Shown: positions 16,715 through 25,119 of the stretch, in pieces
Layout of the letters: every line of letters starts with the position of its first letter
Position numbering within the stretch: position 1 is the stretch's first letter
Source: Limnohabitans sp. T6-20
GTDB lineage: Bacteria > Pseudomonadota > Gammaproteobacteria > Burkholderiales > Burkholderiaceae_C
Direction of reading: 5' to 3'
DNA length: 64,000 nucleotides
Assembly (NCBI RefSeq): GCF_003063505.1
Contig: NZ_NERW01000001.1
Location: forward strand, 488,501-552,500
Notes under the pieces: generated by a model
Database searches by the model: none
Told to the model about the DNA's origin: nothing
Seen by the model: the letters and a program-made list of their open reading frames with translations, nothing else
Program-made: the position numbers and the translations under genes

Positions 16715-18886
16715 TCACTGCAGGGGTGACTCGGCCTTGGCCACCACCAGCGCATCCAGCGCCAGCACAGGCACGGCTGAGCCCAACGGGTAAGCCACCA
16801 GCGGGTTGATGTCGATTTCGGTGATGTTCGGGTTGGCACGCATTTGCGCGCCCACTTGCGCCACCACCCGGGCGATGGCGGGCACGTCCACCGCCGCCGC
16901 ACCGCGAATGCCTTGCAGCACCACGGCAGCTTTGAGTCGGGTCAGCTCGATGGCGATGTCTTCTTCGGCCATGTCGGCCGGGATCAGGCGCACATCCTTG
17001 AGCGCTTCGATCCAGATGCCGCCCAGGCCCACCAGCACCACCGGGCCCCAGTCGGCGTCGCGTTTGGCACCCACCACCAGCTCCAAGCCACGCGGGCCCA
17101 TGGCTTCGACCAGCGCGCCATCCAGCACCAGCTCGGGGCGGTGGTGTTTCACGCTGGCAAACAGTTGGTCCCACCCGGCGCGCAGCGCGGCTTCGTCGGC
17201 CAGGCCCACCAGCACGCCGCCCACATCGCTCTTGTGTGGCAGTTCAGACGCTTGCGCCTTGAGCACCACCGGAAACCCGATGCGGCGGGCCACCGCCACA
17301 GCTTCGTCGGCAGTGACGGCCAGCGCCCCTTGGGGCACCGCCAGCCCAGCCTGCGCCAGCCAGGCTTTGCCTTGGTATTCGGCAAAGATGCCGTTGGGCG
17401 GCACGGTGCCGGGCAAAGGGATGGCCAAGGCTGCCGCAGTCTGCGCGCGGGCCGCACGCTGCAAGGCCTCGCCGTATTGCGCCACCCGGCGCAGCGCACG
17501 CATGGCGCGGTCAGCCGAACGGAACAGCGGCACGCCGCTGGCCGCAATCGCGTCCATGAAAAACGGCTCCACCGGACTGCTGTCGCCGGTCAGCACCAGC
17601 ACTGCGGGTTTGGTGGCTTTGGCGATGGCGGGCACGATGTGCTCGGCCTTGTCGCGCTGCGCCATGACCGGGCCCACAGGAATCGCCAGCACGATGCTGC
17701 CGATGCGCACATCGTCCAGCATGGTCAACAGCAACTCGCCAATCAGGCCGGGCTGGCGGATGCCGATGGTGGTGTAGTCCAGCGGGTTTTCGGCCACGGC
17801 ATAGGCGGGCAGCATGGCGGTCAGCTGGTCCACCGTGGCGGGGGACAGCTCGGGCAAATCCAGGCCCAGATCGTCGGCAAAATCCAGCGCGATGTTTTTC
17901 ATCGCGCCCGAGCCGGTCATGAAGGCGGTGCCGCCTGCAGGCGGCTGCGGGTAGCGCAGCAGCACGGCGGTGGTGTCGAGCAATTCGTCCAGCGAATCGA
18001 CCACCACCACGGCCTCGCGCTGCAAGAGCGCAGTGGCGGTGGCGTGGTCGCCCGCCAGTGCACCGGTGTGCGACTGTGCGGCCTCGCGGGCGCGGGCACT
18101 GCGCCCAGGCATCAGTAAGACCAGCGGTTTGCCTGCGGCGCGCGCCTTTGCAGCCAGTTGCAAAAAGAGTTGCGGACGGCGGATCTGCTCGACATAGACC
18201 GTGATCACGCGGGTTTGCGCATCACCGATCAGCGCGGCCAGCACGTCTTCGACACACACCGAGACTTCGTTGCCCGTGGAAAACACCGTGGTCACCGGTA
18301 CGCCCCGGCCCAAATAGGCATCGCGCAGGTTGGCCGCCATGAAACCGCTTTGGGCCACCACGCCCACGCCGGGCCGTGTTTCGGGGGCGCGTGCCGTCAA
18401 AGGCTCAAAGGTCACCGGGATACCCGCTGCCAGATTGGTGAAGCCCATGCAATTGGGGCCAACCAACAAAATGCCCGCTTCTTGCGCCACGCGGGCCAGC
18501 TCGGCCTGCTTGTGCTGACCTTCTTCGCCCGCCTCGGCATAACCCGAGGCGAACAAAACCGCCGCCTTGCAGCGCCGCGCCGCCAACGCTTTCACCGTGC
18601 CGAGCACGCCCGATTCGGGGATGGCGAGCACGGCCAGATCGATGCCTTCGGGCAATTCATCCACCGCCTTGACACAGGGGCGGCCGTTGATTTCTTCGCT
18701 GCTGCGGCTGACCAGGTGCAGCACGCCGCTGTAGCCAAAGCGCTCCAGATTGCCCTGTACGAAACCGCCGAACGAACGCGGGTCGGCCGAAGCGCCCACG
18801 ATCACGATGGAACGCGGGTGAACGATGTGTTGCACATCCCGCAGGCCCGGCAAAGCGGCTGCAGAAAGAGGAGACGGTAGGGTCAT
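16715..18886 (-). CDS. NDP-forming acyl-CoA ligase (acetate-CoA ligase family, fused subunits)
   Basis: 723-residue fusion of the two subunits of ADP-forming acyl-CoA synthetase. Residues about 15-110 form the CoA-binding Rossmann domain, and about 140-290 a succinyl-CoA ligase-like domain with the probable phospho-histidine His273 in QSHTGALAG. The C-terminal third (from about residue 500) is an ATP-grasp domain with VVLKAQASELPHKSDVGGV. It probably activates a carboxylic acid intermediate of the pathway with ATP. It is the first gene of the leftward arm; the start at 18886 follows a purine-rich stretch, and the promoter region lies in 18887-18985. Confidence 0.92.
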   Translation of the reverse strand: MTLPSPLSAAALPGLRDVQHIVHPRSIVIVGASADPRSFGGFVQGNLERFGYSGVLHLVSRSSEEINGRPCVKAVDELPEGIDLAVLAIPESGVLGTVKALAARRCKAAVLFASGYAEAGEEGQHKQAELARVAQEAGILLVGPNCMGFTNLAAGIPVTFEPLTARAPETRPGVGVVAQSGFMAANLRDAYLGRGVPVTTVFSTGNEVSVCVEDVLAALIGDAQTRVITVYVEQIRRPQLFLQLAAKARAAGKPLVLLMPGRSARAREAAQSHTGALAGDHATATALLQREAVVVVDSLDELLDTTAVLLRYPQPPAGGTAFMTGSGAMKNIALDFADDLGLDLPELSPATVDQLTAMLPAYAVAENPLDYTTIGIRQPGLIGELLLTMLDDVRIGSIVLAIPVGPVMAQRDKAEHIVPAIAKATKPAVLVLTGDSSPVEPFFMDAIAASGVPLFRSADRAMRALRRVAQYGEALQRAARAQTAAALAIPLPGTVPPNGIFAEYQGKAWLAQAGLAVPQGALAVTADEAVAVARRIGFPVVLKAQASELPHKSDVGGVLVGLADEAALRAGWDQLFASVKHHRPELVLDGALVEAMGPRGLELVVGAKRDADWGPVVLVGLGGIWIEALKDVRLIPADMAEEDIAIELTRLKAAVVLQGIRGAAAVDVPAIARVVAQVGAQMRANPNITEIDINPLVAYPLGSAVPVLALDALVVAKAESPLQ

Positions 18887-18948
18887 GAGAGAAAAACCTT
18901 TTGACAAATCAGGAAAAATGCACCACAGCGCATCTCTGGCTTCAACTG

Positions 18949-18970
18949 ATTTGCATTCTGGCATGCAAAT
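18949..18970. promoter_or_regulatory. Candidate GntR operator O1 (8-bp inverted repeat)
   Basis: Perfect inverted repeat ATTTGCAT-N6-ATGCAAAT located over the -10 box of the candidate leftward promoter. The half-site ATGCAA recurs in the second palindrome at 19175-19195, close to the gntR start. Two related palindromes flanking a divergently transcribed regulator gene are the usual arrangement of autoregulated GntR/FCD repressors. The rest of the 339-base intergenic region 18887-19225 is AT-rich and shows no gene. Confidence 0.6.
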
Positions 18971-18983
18971 TATGTGTTTTCAA
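18955..18983 (-). promoter_or_regulatory. Candidate sigma70-like promoter of the leftward catabolic operon
   Basis: Read on the minus strand, TTGAAA (18983-18978) and CAGAAT (18960-18955) are separated by exactly 17 bases. The -35 box matches the sigma70 consensus in five of six positions and the -10 box in four of six. A transcript would start near 18948, about 60 bases before the ligase start at 18886. The palindrome at 18949-18970 covers the -10 box and part of the spacer. Prediction only. Confidence 0.5.
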
Positions 18984-19174
18984 TACACCAGATACCTATT
19001 TTATAAATTTTCAGGGTTTATACCAATCCCTCAAAACCCATCCAAAAAACACCAAACAAAGAGCATAAGGCCTTGAAACCATCAAACAAAAACTGAATTT
19101 CCCTAATAAACACGCTCACTTATCGAGGAAACAACACCCAGGCATCGGTTTAAAATGACATGCACACCACACAC

Positions 19175-19195
19175 CATGCAATTATTTATTGCATG
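19175..19195. promoter_or_regulatory. Candidate GntR operator O2 (8-bp inverted repeat)
   Basis: Perfect inverted repeat CATGCAAT-N5-ATTGCATG, 30 bases upstream of the gntR ATG. It shares the ATGCAA half-site with the palindrome at 18949-18970, and a further TTGCAT follows at 19210-19215. A weak promoter may overlap it (TTGCAT at 19189-19194, 18-base spacer, CATAAT at 19213-19218). If so, the gntR message would begin at or within a base or two of its start codon. Confidence 0.55.
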
Positions 19196-19225
19196 CCACA
19201 AATGATCTGTTGCATAATTTAAACC

Positions 19226-19978
19226 ATGAACACGAACGACAGCCCCGCATCCGGCGACGACACGCCAACAGACAACGCCCTGAACACCGATGACAACCGC
19301 CCCCGTGGTGGCCGGGCGAACGAAATCCGCAATGTTCTGCAAGAAGAGATCGAAAGCGGCAACCTGCCCCCCGGCGCACCGCTGGACGAGCGGGCGCTGG
19401 CCATGCGCTTCAATGTGTCGCGCACCCCGGTGCGCGAGGCCTTGCAGCAATTGGCCGCCCGCGATCTGGTGCGCATTGCGCCACGGCAAGGCGTGACGGT
19501 GGCCCGGCTGTCCATCAGCCAAGTGCGCGCCATCATGGAGTCGGTGGGCGAACTCGAAGCCCTGTGTGCCAAGCTGGCCGCCCGCCGGGTGGACGATGCC
19601 CTGCGCAGGGATCTCGACAAAGCCATCGAACGCTGCCAGGACGCCGCCGTGCAAGGCGGCTCCGCCGAATACGCCATGGCCAACACCTATTTCCATGAGG
19701 CCGTCTATGCAGGCAGCCGCAATCCTTACTTGGCCGAACTGATCCGCAATGCGCGCCGCCAGATCCAGCGCTACCGCATCCGCGACTTCCAGACCAAGAC
19801 GCAAATCAGCAAGTCGCTAAAGGAACACCAGCAGGTCGCCCGCGCCATCCAGGACGGCGACGAACCGCTGGCCGCACAAGCCATGCTGCTGCATGTGCCC
19901 TCGGGCTCTTCGGGTTTTTCAGAGTTTCTGGCCCGCATGCCCATGAGCTTCTTTGAAAACGACCCGACCGAGCACTGA
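19226..19978 (+). CDS. GntR family transcriptional regulator, FCD subfamily
   Basis: 250-residue regulator with an N-terminal winged helix-turn-helix (about residues 32-100, including LDERALAMRFNVSRTPVREAL) and a C-terminal all-helical FCD ligand-binding domain (about 110-235) that in this subfamily often holds a metal ion and a carboxylate effector. The first 30 residues are polar and probably disordered. No Shine-Dalgarno sequence precedes the ATG, so the message could be leaderless or the true start could be further in. Divergent position and the shared ATGCAA palindromes point to control of both catabolic arms and of itself. Confidence 0.93.
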   Translation: MNTNDSPASGDDTPTDNALNTDDNRPRGGRANEIRNVLQEEIESGNLPPGAPLDERALAMRFNVSRTPVREALQQLAARDLVRIAPRQGVTVARLSISQVRAIMESVGELEALCAKLAARRVDDALRRDLDKAIERCQDAAVQGGSAEYAMANTYFHEAVYAGSRNPYLAELIRNARRQIQRYRIRDFQTKTQISKSLKEHQQVARAIQDGDEPLAAQAMLLHVPSGSSGFSEFLARMPMSFFENDPTEH

Positions 19979-20029
19979 ACCTCAACACACGCTCAGCCAT
20001 ACCGCGCATTGCATGCCAACAGGAACACC

Positions 20030-20422
20030 ATGACTGCTCTCTCTCGCTCCCTGAATGTGCCCGGTGCCGGGCACAACGCCCCCATTCCCTTGGGCGCACG
20101 CGTTGGCCCGTTGATCTGCTCATCCGGCATCTCGGGCAAAGAGCCGGCCACCGGGCAGTTGCCCGCCGAGGCCTCCGAGCAAGTGCGTCTGGCCTTTGCC
20201 AACATGGACGCCCTGCTGGCCGCAGGCGGTGCCACGCTGGCCCATGTGGCCAAGCTGCACATCACAGTGCACGACAACGCGGTGCGCGATGCCATCAACA
20301 CCGAGTGGCTGGCGCGCTTTCCAGATCCGCAAGACCGCCCCGCACGGCACATCGTGCAGCACGCGCTGCAACACGGCATGGCACTGCAAATCGAAGTGAC
20401 CGCCTTTGTAACCAGTGCCTGA
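20030..20422 (+). CDS. RidA/YjgF family protein
   Basis: 130-residue RidA-fold protein. Family members are trimers that hydrolyse reactive enamine/imine intermediates, and catabolic-cluster versions may act on pathway-specific enamines or tautomers. The conserved substrate Arg is in the RPARHIV segment, followed by GMALQIEVTAFV. The start at 20030 follows AGGAACACC, a usable ribosome site. ATTGCATGC at 20008-20016, just upstream, repeats the core of the putative GntR operator. It is the first enzyme gene after the regulator. Confidence 0.88.
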   Translation: MTALSRSLNVPGAGHNAPIPLGARVGPLICSSGISGKEPATGQLPAEASEQVRLAFANMDALLAAGGATLAHVAKLHITVHDNAVRDAINTEWLARFPDPQDRPARHIVQHALQHGMALQIEVTAFVTSA

Positions 20423-20495
20423 CCACTGCCTAACTTCGGCCTCACCCCGGCCTGAAGCCTTGCCATTTTTTTGAACTTATTGAAAGACCCCCACC

Positions 20496-21497
20496 ATGAT
20501 CATTGACTCACACGCCCACATCCACATGCCGCCCGAGAGCTTCCGTTTCATGGCGGAACTGGTGGGCGGCCGCGCCAACCCCTACACCCTGCCCAAGATC
20601 CCCGAAGCATCGATCCGCAAGGTGGTCGAAGACCAGCTCAAGATCATGGACTCGGTCGGCACCGACATCCAGTTCATCTCGCCACGGCCTTACTTGCAGA
20701 TGCATTCGGTCAAGCCCGGCAAGGTGACCGAGCTGTGGTCGCAGCACTGCAACGGCCTGATCGCCGAATTCGTCAAGATCGCACCCGACCGTTTCCGTGG
20801 CGTGGCCGGTCTGCCGCAATTCATGGACGAGCCGCTGGAGCGGCGCGCCATTCCCGAGCTGCGCCGTTGTGTCAACGAGTTGGGCTTTGTCGGCTGCCTG
20901 ATCAACCCCGATCCGACCGAAGGCCTGGGTGACCCGCCCGGCATGGGCGACGCTTACTGGCACCCGCTGTACCGCGCCATGGTCGAACTCGATGTGCCCG
21001 GCCTCATCCACTCGGCCAGCAGCTGCAGCGATCGCGAGTCCTACACGCTCAAGTTCCTCAATGAAGAGACCATCTCCATCGTCTCCTTGCTGAGTGCCAA
21101 GACCTTGGACACTTTCCCCGACCTCAAGATCGTGGTGGCCCACGGCGGCGGTGCGATTCCTTACCAAATGGGGCGTTTTCGCTCATGGAACGTGCGCAAG
21201 GGCGAAAAAGAAACCTTCGACGAACAACTCAAAAAACTGTATTTCGACACCTGCAACTACAGCGAAGAAGCGATGGAGCTGTTGCTCAAGGTAGCGGGCA
21301 CCGACAACGTGATGTTTGGCACCGAAAAGCCTGGCACCGGCAGCGCCCGCGACCCGCTCACGGGCCGTGACTACGACGACATGAAGCCCGTGATCGAAGG
21401 CATCGGCTGGCTGACCGACGAACAAAAGAAAAACATCTTTGAATGCAATTGCCGCCGCGTGTACAGCAAAGCCTTCCGCACCGACGAACAGTGCTGA
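20496..21497 (+). CDS. Amidohydrolase-superfamily protein, LigJ-like (probable 4-oxalomesaconate hydratase)
   Basis: 333-residue TIM-barrel protein of the ACMSD/LigW/LigJ group. Metal-site residues visible are Asp4, His6 and His8 (IIDSHAH), His172 in LIHSAS, His216 in VVAHGGG and Glu277 in MFGTEKPG. The retained Glu near the end, instead of the Asp used by hydrolases, matches the pattern I recall for LigJ, the zinc-dependent hydratase acting after LigAB/LigC in protocatechuate 4,5-cleavage. With a LigB-type dioxygenase and RraA aldolases in the divergent arm, hydration of an oxalomesaconate-like product is the best guess. A decarboxylase role remains possible. Confidence 0.82.
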   Translation: MIIDSHAHIHMPPESFRFMAELVGGRANPYTLPKIPEASIRKVVEDQLKIMDSVGTDIQFISPRPYLQMHSVKPGKVTELWSQHCNGLIAEFVKIAPDRFRGVAGLPQFMDEPLERRAIPELRRCVNELGFVGCLINPDPTEGLGDPPGMGDAYWHPLYRAMVELDVPGLIHSASSCSDRESYTLKFLNEETISIVSLLSAKTLDTFPDLKIVVAHGGGAIPYQMGRFRSWNVRKGEKETFDEQLKKLYFDTCNYSEEAMELLLKVAGTDNVMFGTEKPGTGSARDPLTGRDYDDMKPVIEGIGWLTDEQKKNIFECNCRRVYSKAFRTDEQC

Positions 21498-21521
21498 CCC
21501 GCAGAATTTGAGGAACACACC

Positions 21522-22754
21522 ATGGCCCTGAGCAAAGAAGACAACGAGCTGTTGACCCGCGTGGAAAACGGTGCCCCCATGGGCGAGATGATTCGCCAGC
21601 ATTACTGGCTGCCCGCCGTGCCCTCCGTCAAGCTGGAAGCCGATGGTGCGCCTGTGCGCATCCGACTGCTGGGCCAAAACTTCATCGCCTTTCGCGTGAC
21701 CGACGGCACGGCCGGGGTGATCGACGAGCAGTGCCCGCACCGCAAGGCCTCGCTGGCGCTGGGCCGCAACGAAGACAACGGCATCCGCTGCCTGTACCAC
21801 GGCTGGAAGTTCAACGTGAAGGGCGAAGTGACCGAAGCGCCCAATCACGCCGGTGACCAAGCCCAGTTTTGCAAGCATGTGCGCATCAACCGCTACACCA
21901 CGGTGGACCGGGGCGGCATTGTTTGGGTCTGGCTGGGCACGGGCGACACGCCGCCGCCCTTCCCCGAGCTGCCCTTTGTCGATCTGCCTGTCAGCCAGCG
22001 CTCAGTGACCAGCGTGGAAGTGCCCACCAATTGGGTTCAGGGTGTGGAGGCCTCGATGGACTCCTCGCATGTGGGCGTGCTGCACGAATCGACCACCCAG
22101 CTGACCGCAGGCGGTGGCAATGAGCGCCTGCTGATGACCAAGGCGCTGGCCCCCAAACTCGAATTTGAAGACCGCCCCTACGGCTACCGCTACGCCGCGC
22201 TGCGCAGCTTGCCCGACGCCAAGGTCTATGCCCGGGTCAACAATTTCGTGATGCCCTGGTTCGGCATCATCTGCCCACCCGATGCCCATGGCCCGACCAC
22301 GGTGTTTTTCTCGACCCCGGTGGACGACACGCACCACCGCGCCTGGTTTGTGCACTACAACCCGAACCGCGAACTGGGCATGACCGTGATGTCGGCCTCG
22401 CCCGATGTGTGGAACTTCCCACCCCTGCCGCCCGGTGAGGCCAAAGACAACTGGGGTCAAAACCGCGACATCATGAAGCGCGGCCACAAAACCGGCTTTC
22501 CGCAGCACCTGGGCACCGAAGACTTTGCGATGTTTCTGAGCCAAGGCCCAACCTATGACCGCACCGACGAGCAGCTGTGCTCGGCCGATGGTGCCGTGAT
22601 CCGCGTGCGGCAGCTGCTGATCAAGGCGGCCAAGGAGTTCAAGGAAGGCAAAGCCCCGACGCTGGCCCACCACCCGCAGCTGAACTACCCCGCCATCCAG
22701 TCGGTGGGCGGCGTGCTGGCCGCAGGCACCGACTGGCGCACGCTGGCCGACTGA
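21522..22754 (+). CDS. Rieske non-heme iron oxygenase, alpha subunit (phthalate-dioxygenase type), copy 1
   Basis: 410-residue ring-hydroxylating or demethylating oxygenase. The Rieske cluster ligands are Cys71, His73, Cys90 and His93 (QCPHR and CLYHGW). The mononuclear iron site is Asp180, His183, His188 in SMDSSHVGVLHES. Such enzymes act without a beta subunit, consistent with none being encoded here. Electrons would come from the reductase at 25120. It lies 24 bases after the LigJ-like gene. The substrate cannot be read; hydroxylation or O-demethylation of an aromatic acid fits the context. Confidence 0.92.
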   Translation: MALSKEDNELLTRVENGAPMGEMIRQHYWLPAVPSVKLEADGAPVRIRLLGQNFIAFRVTDGTAGVIDEQCPHRKASLALGRNEDNGIRCLYHGWKFNVKGEVTEAPNHAGDQAQFCKHVRINRYTTVDRGGIVWVWLGTGDTPPPFPELPFVDLPVSQRSVTSVEVPTNWVQGVEASMDSSHVGVLHESTTQLTAGGGNERLLMTKALAPKLEFEDRPYGYRYAALRSLPDAKVYARVNNFVMPWFGIICPPDAHGPTTVFFSTPVDDTHHRAWFVHYNPNRELGMTVMSASPDVWNFPPLPPGEAKDNWGQNRDIMKRGHKTGFPQHLGTEDFAMFLSQGPTYDRTDEQLCSADGAVIRVRQLLIKAAKEFKEGKAPTLAHHPQLNYPAIQSVGGVLAAGTDWRTLAD

Positions 22755-22840
22755 CACCACACCAGACACTCACCCCCTTGGCAACCCCGCAGGGCCCGTC
22801 AGAGGCCGGGGCATTGATCCCCATCATTTTGGAGACACCC

Positions 22841-23812
22841 ATGAAACTTTCCCGCCGACTGCTCGTGCTGGCCAGCGCTGCTGCGCTGACCGTACCGATG
22901 GCCACCCAGGCCCAGACCAAACCGATCCGTCTGGTGGTGGGGTTCCCGCCCGGTGGCGCCACCGACGCCATCACCCGCGCCGTGGCCGACAAGCTGCCGG
23001 GCGTGCTGGGGCAACCGGTCATCGTAGACAACAAGCCAGGTGTGGGTGGCCGCATGGCCGCCGATCTGGTGCTGGCGGCACCGGCCGACGGCCTGACCTT
23101 CATGGTCGCGCCCAACGCCACGCCGACTTTCCAGATGCTGGTTTTCAAGGACCAGATCAAATGGAACAGCCTCAAGGACTTTGTGCCAGTGGCCAGCTTC
23201 GCGTCTTACCCCTTGGGCATGGGCGTACCGGCCAGTCTGGGGGTCAACAATGCGCGCGAGTTCATCGAGTGGGTCCAAAAGAACCCGGGGAAGGCCAGTT
23301 TTGGCACCCCCGGGCTGGGTGGCCAAAACGCGTTTTTGGGCGTGCAGTTGGCCAAGACGGCTGGCATCGATCTGCCGGTGACACCCTACAAAGGTTCGCC
23401 TCCCATGGTGACCGATCTGGTGGGCGGGCATGTGCCCTCGGCCATCAGCCTGCTCGACGGCATGATGGCGCAGCACCGCGCTGGCAAGATCAAGGTGATC
23501 GGCGTCTTCACCAAGGAGCGCTCGCCCCTGATGCCCGACATCCCCACCTTTGCCGAACAGGGCATCGACGTGACCTCGGGCGAAGGCTGGACTGGCATGT
23601 GGGCCAAGGCTGGCACACCGGCCGCCGAGGTGCAGCGCATGGAAAAAGCCATCGCCCAAGTGCTGCAGATGCCTGAAGTCAAGGACGTGCTGAGCCAGCG
23701 CCTCATGGTCAACCCGGTGTTCCGCAACAGCGGGCAGATGGATGCCATGCAGCGCGCCGAACTGACGCACTGGGAGCCGATCATCAAAGCCTCGGGTTTC
23801 AAGCCCGAGTAA
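22841..23812 (+). CDS. Bug/TctC-type periplasmic substrate-binding protein
   Basis: 323-residue receptor with a clear signal peptide (MKLSRRLLVLASAAALTVP, cleavage near ATQAQ) and the Bug signatures VVGFPPGGATDAITRA and VDNKPGVGGR. The start at 22841 is preceded by GGAGACACCC, a good ribosome site. It separates the two Rieske oxygenase genes, which suggests that its ligand is a substrate of one of them. As with the two other Bug genes, no TctAB membrane components are present in the window. Confidence 0.94.
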   Translation: MKLSRRLLVLASAAALTVPMATQAQTKPIRLVVGFPPGGATDAITRAVADKLPGVLGQPVIVDNKPGVGGRMAADLVLAAPADGLTFMVAPNATPTFQMLVFKDQIKWNSLKDFVPVASFASYPLGMGVPASLGVNNAREFIEWVQKNPGKASFGTPGLGGQNAFLGVQLAKTAGIDLPVTPYKGSPPMVTDLVGGHVPSAISLLDGMMAQHRAGKIKVIGVFTKERSPLMPDIPTFAEQGIDVTSGEGWTGMWAKAGTPAAEVQRMEKAIAQVLQMPEVKDVLSQRLMVNPVFRNSGQMDAMQRAELTHWEPIIKASGFKPE

Positions 23813-23828
23813 GCGCAGGCCAAAGCCC

Positions 23829-25109
23829 ATGCTCAGCGCCGAAAAAAACCAGCAACTGACCCGGGTCGGCCCCGGCACGCCCATGGGCGAGGTGCTGCGC
23901 CGCCACTGGCACCCGGTGGCCGGCATCGACGAACTCGAGCGCAACCCGGTCAAGGCGGTGCGCCTGATGGGCGAGGACCTGGTGCTCTACAAAGACCTGA
24001 GCGGCAACTACGGTCTGGTGGACCGCCAGTGCGCACACCGCCGCGCCGACCTGAGCTATGGCTTTGTTGAAAACGATGGCATTCGCTGCAACTACCACGG
24101 CTGGCAATACAACGCCCAAGGGCAATGCGTGGCACGGCCCTACGAAGACCAGGCCGATCCGCAGGCCCGGCAAAAATGCAAGATCCGAATGAAGGCCTAT
24201 GGGGTCAAACCGCTGGCCGGTTTGCTCTGGGCCTACATGGGACCTTTGCCCGCGCCCGAGTTGCCCGACTGGGAACCCTTTCACTGGCCCAACGGTTTTG
24301 TGCAGGCGGTGTTTTCCGACATCCCGTGCAACTGGCTGCAGACACAAGAAAACTCGATCGACCCGGTGCACTTTGAATGGATGCACGCCAACTGGAGCCG
24401 CCGCCTGCGGGGTCACACGGGCGGCTATGCGCCCCAACACCAGAAGCTGGCGTTTGAAGAGTTCGAGCACGGCTTTGTCTACAAGCGCATCTCTGAAGAC
24501 ACCGACGAACAACACCCGATGTGGACGATTGGCCGCGTGTGCCTGTGGCCCAACGGCTTTTTTCTGGGCGACCACTTCGAGTGGCGTGTGCCGGTGGACG
24601 ACGAGAACACCCTGAGCGTGACCTGGTCCTTCATCCGTGTGCCCCGCGAGCAAGAGCCTTATGTGCAAACCCGCATCCCGACCTGGACCAGCCCGATCAA
24701 AGACGAGGCCGGGCGCTGGATCACCAGCCATGTGATCAACCAGGACATCGTGGCCTGGGTGGGCCAGGGCCGCATCGCCGACCGCACACAAGAAAACCTG
24801 GGGGCCAGTGACCGGGGCATTGCCATGCTGCGCCGCCGCCTGCTGGAAGACATCGACGATGTGCAAGCCGGGCGTGACCCCAAAGGCGTGCTGCGCGATG
24901 CCAACACCAACCAGCGCGTGTTTTTGCCCAGCGACTCGCGTGATTTTTTTCAACACGGCCTGCCCCTGGCCGACTACCAGCGCCACCCCAAATGGGCGCG
25001 GCTTTTGAACCACTTCATCTTTCACGCCGGACAACCCGAGTGGGTGCAACAAGCCCATGAAGAGGCCACCGGCGTGGCGATCCAGCCGATCAGCGTGATC
25101 GACCTTTAA
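23829..25109 (+). CDS. Rieske non-heme iron oxygenase, alpha subunit (phthalate-dioxygenase type), copy 2
   Basis: 426-residue oxygenase. Rieske ligands are Cys68, His70, Cys87 and His90 (QCAHRR and CNYHGW). The mononuclear iron ligands are Asp178, His181 and His186 in NSIDPVHFEWMH. It shares the N-terminal LTRVGPGTPMGEVLRRHW style with copy 1 but differs enough to have another substrate. The reductase gene follows after 10 bases, so this copy is the most likely direct partner. Ring hydroxylation or O-demethylation are both plausible. Confidence 0.93.
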   Translation: MLSAEKNQQLTRVGPGTPMGEVLRRHWHPVAGIDELERNPVKAVRLMGEDLVLYKDLSGNYGLVDRQCAHRRADLSYGFVENDGIRCNYHGWQYNAQGQCVARPYEDQADPQARQKCKIRMKAYGVKPLAGLLWAYMGPLPAPELPDWEPFHWPNGFVQAVFSDIPCNWLQTQENSIDPVHFEWMHANWSRRLRGHTGGYAPQHQKLAFEEFEHGFVYKRISEDTDEQHPMWTIGRVCLWPNGFFLGDHFEWRVPVDDENTLSVTWSFIRVPREQEPYVQTRIPTWTSPIKDEAGRWITSHVINQDIVAWVGQGRIADRTQENLGASDRGIAMLRRRLLEDIDDVQAGRDPKGVLRDANTNQRVFLPSDSRDFFQHGLPLADYQRHPKWARLLNHFIFHAGQPEWVQQAHEEATGVAIQPISVIDL

Positions 25110-25119
25110 CCCCTTTGCC

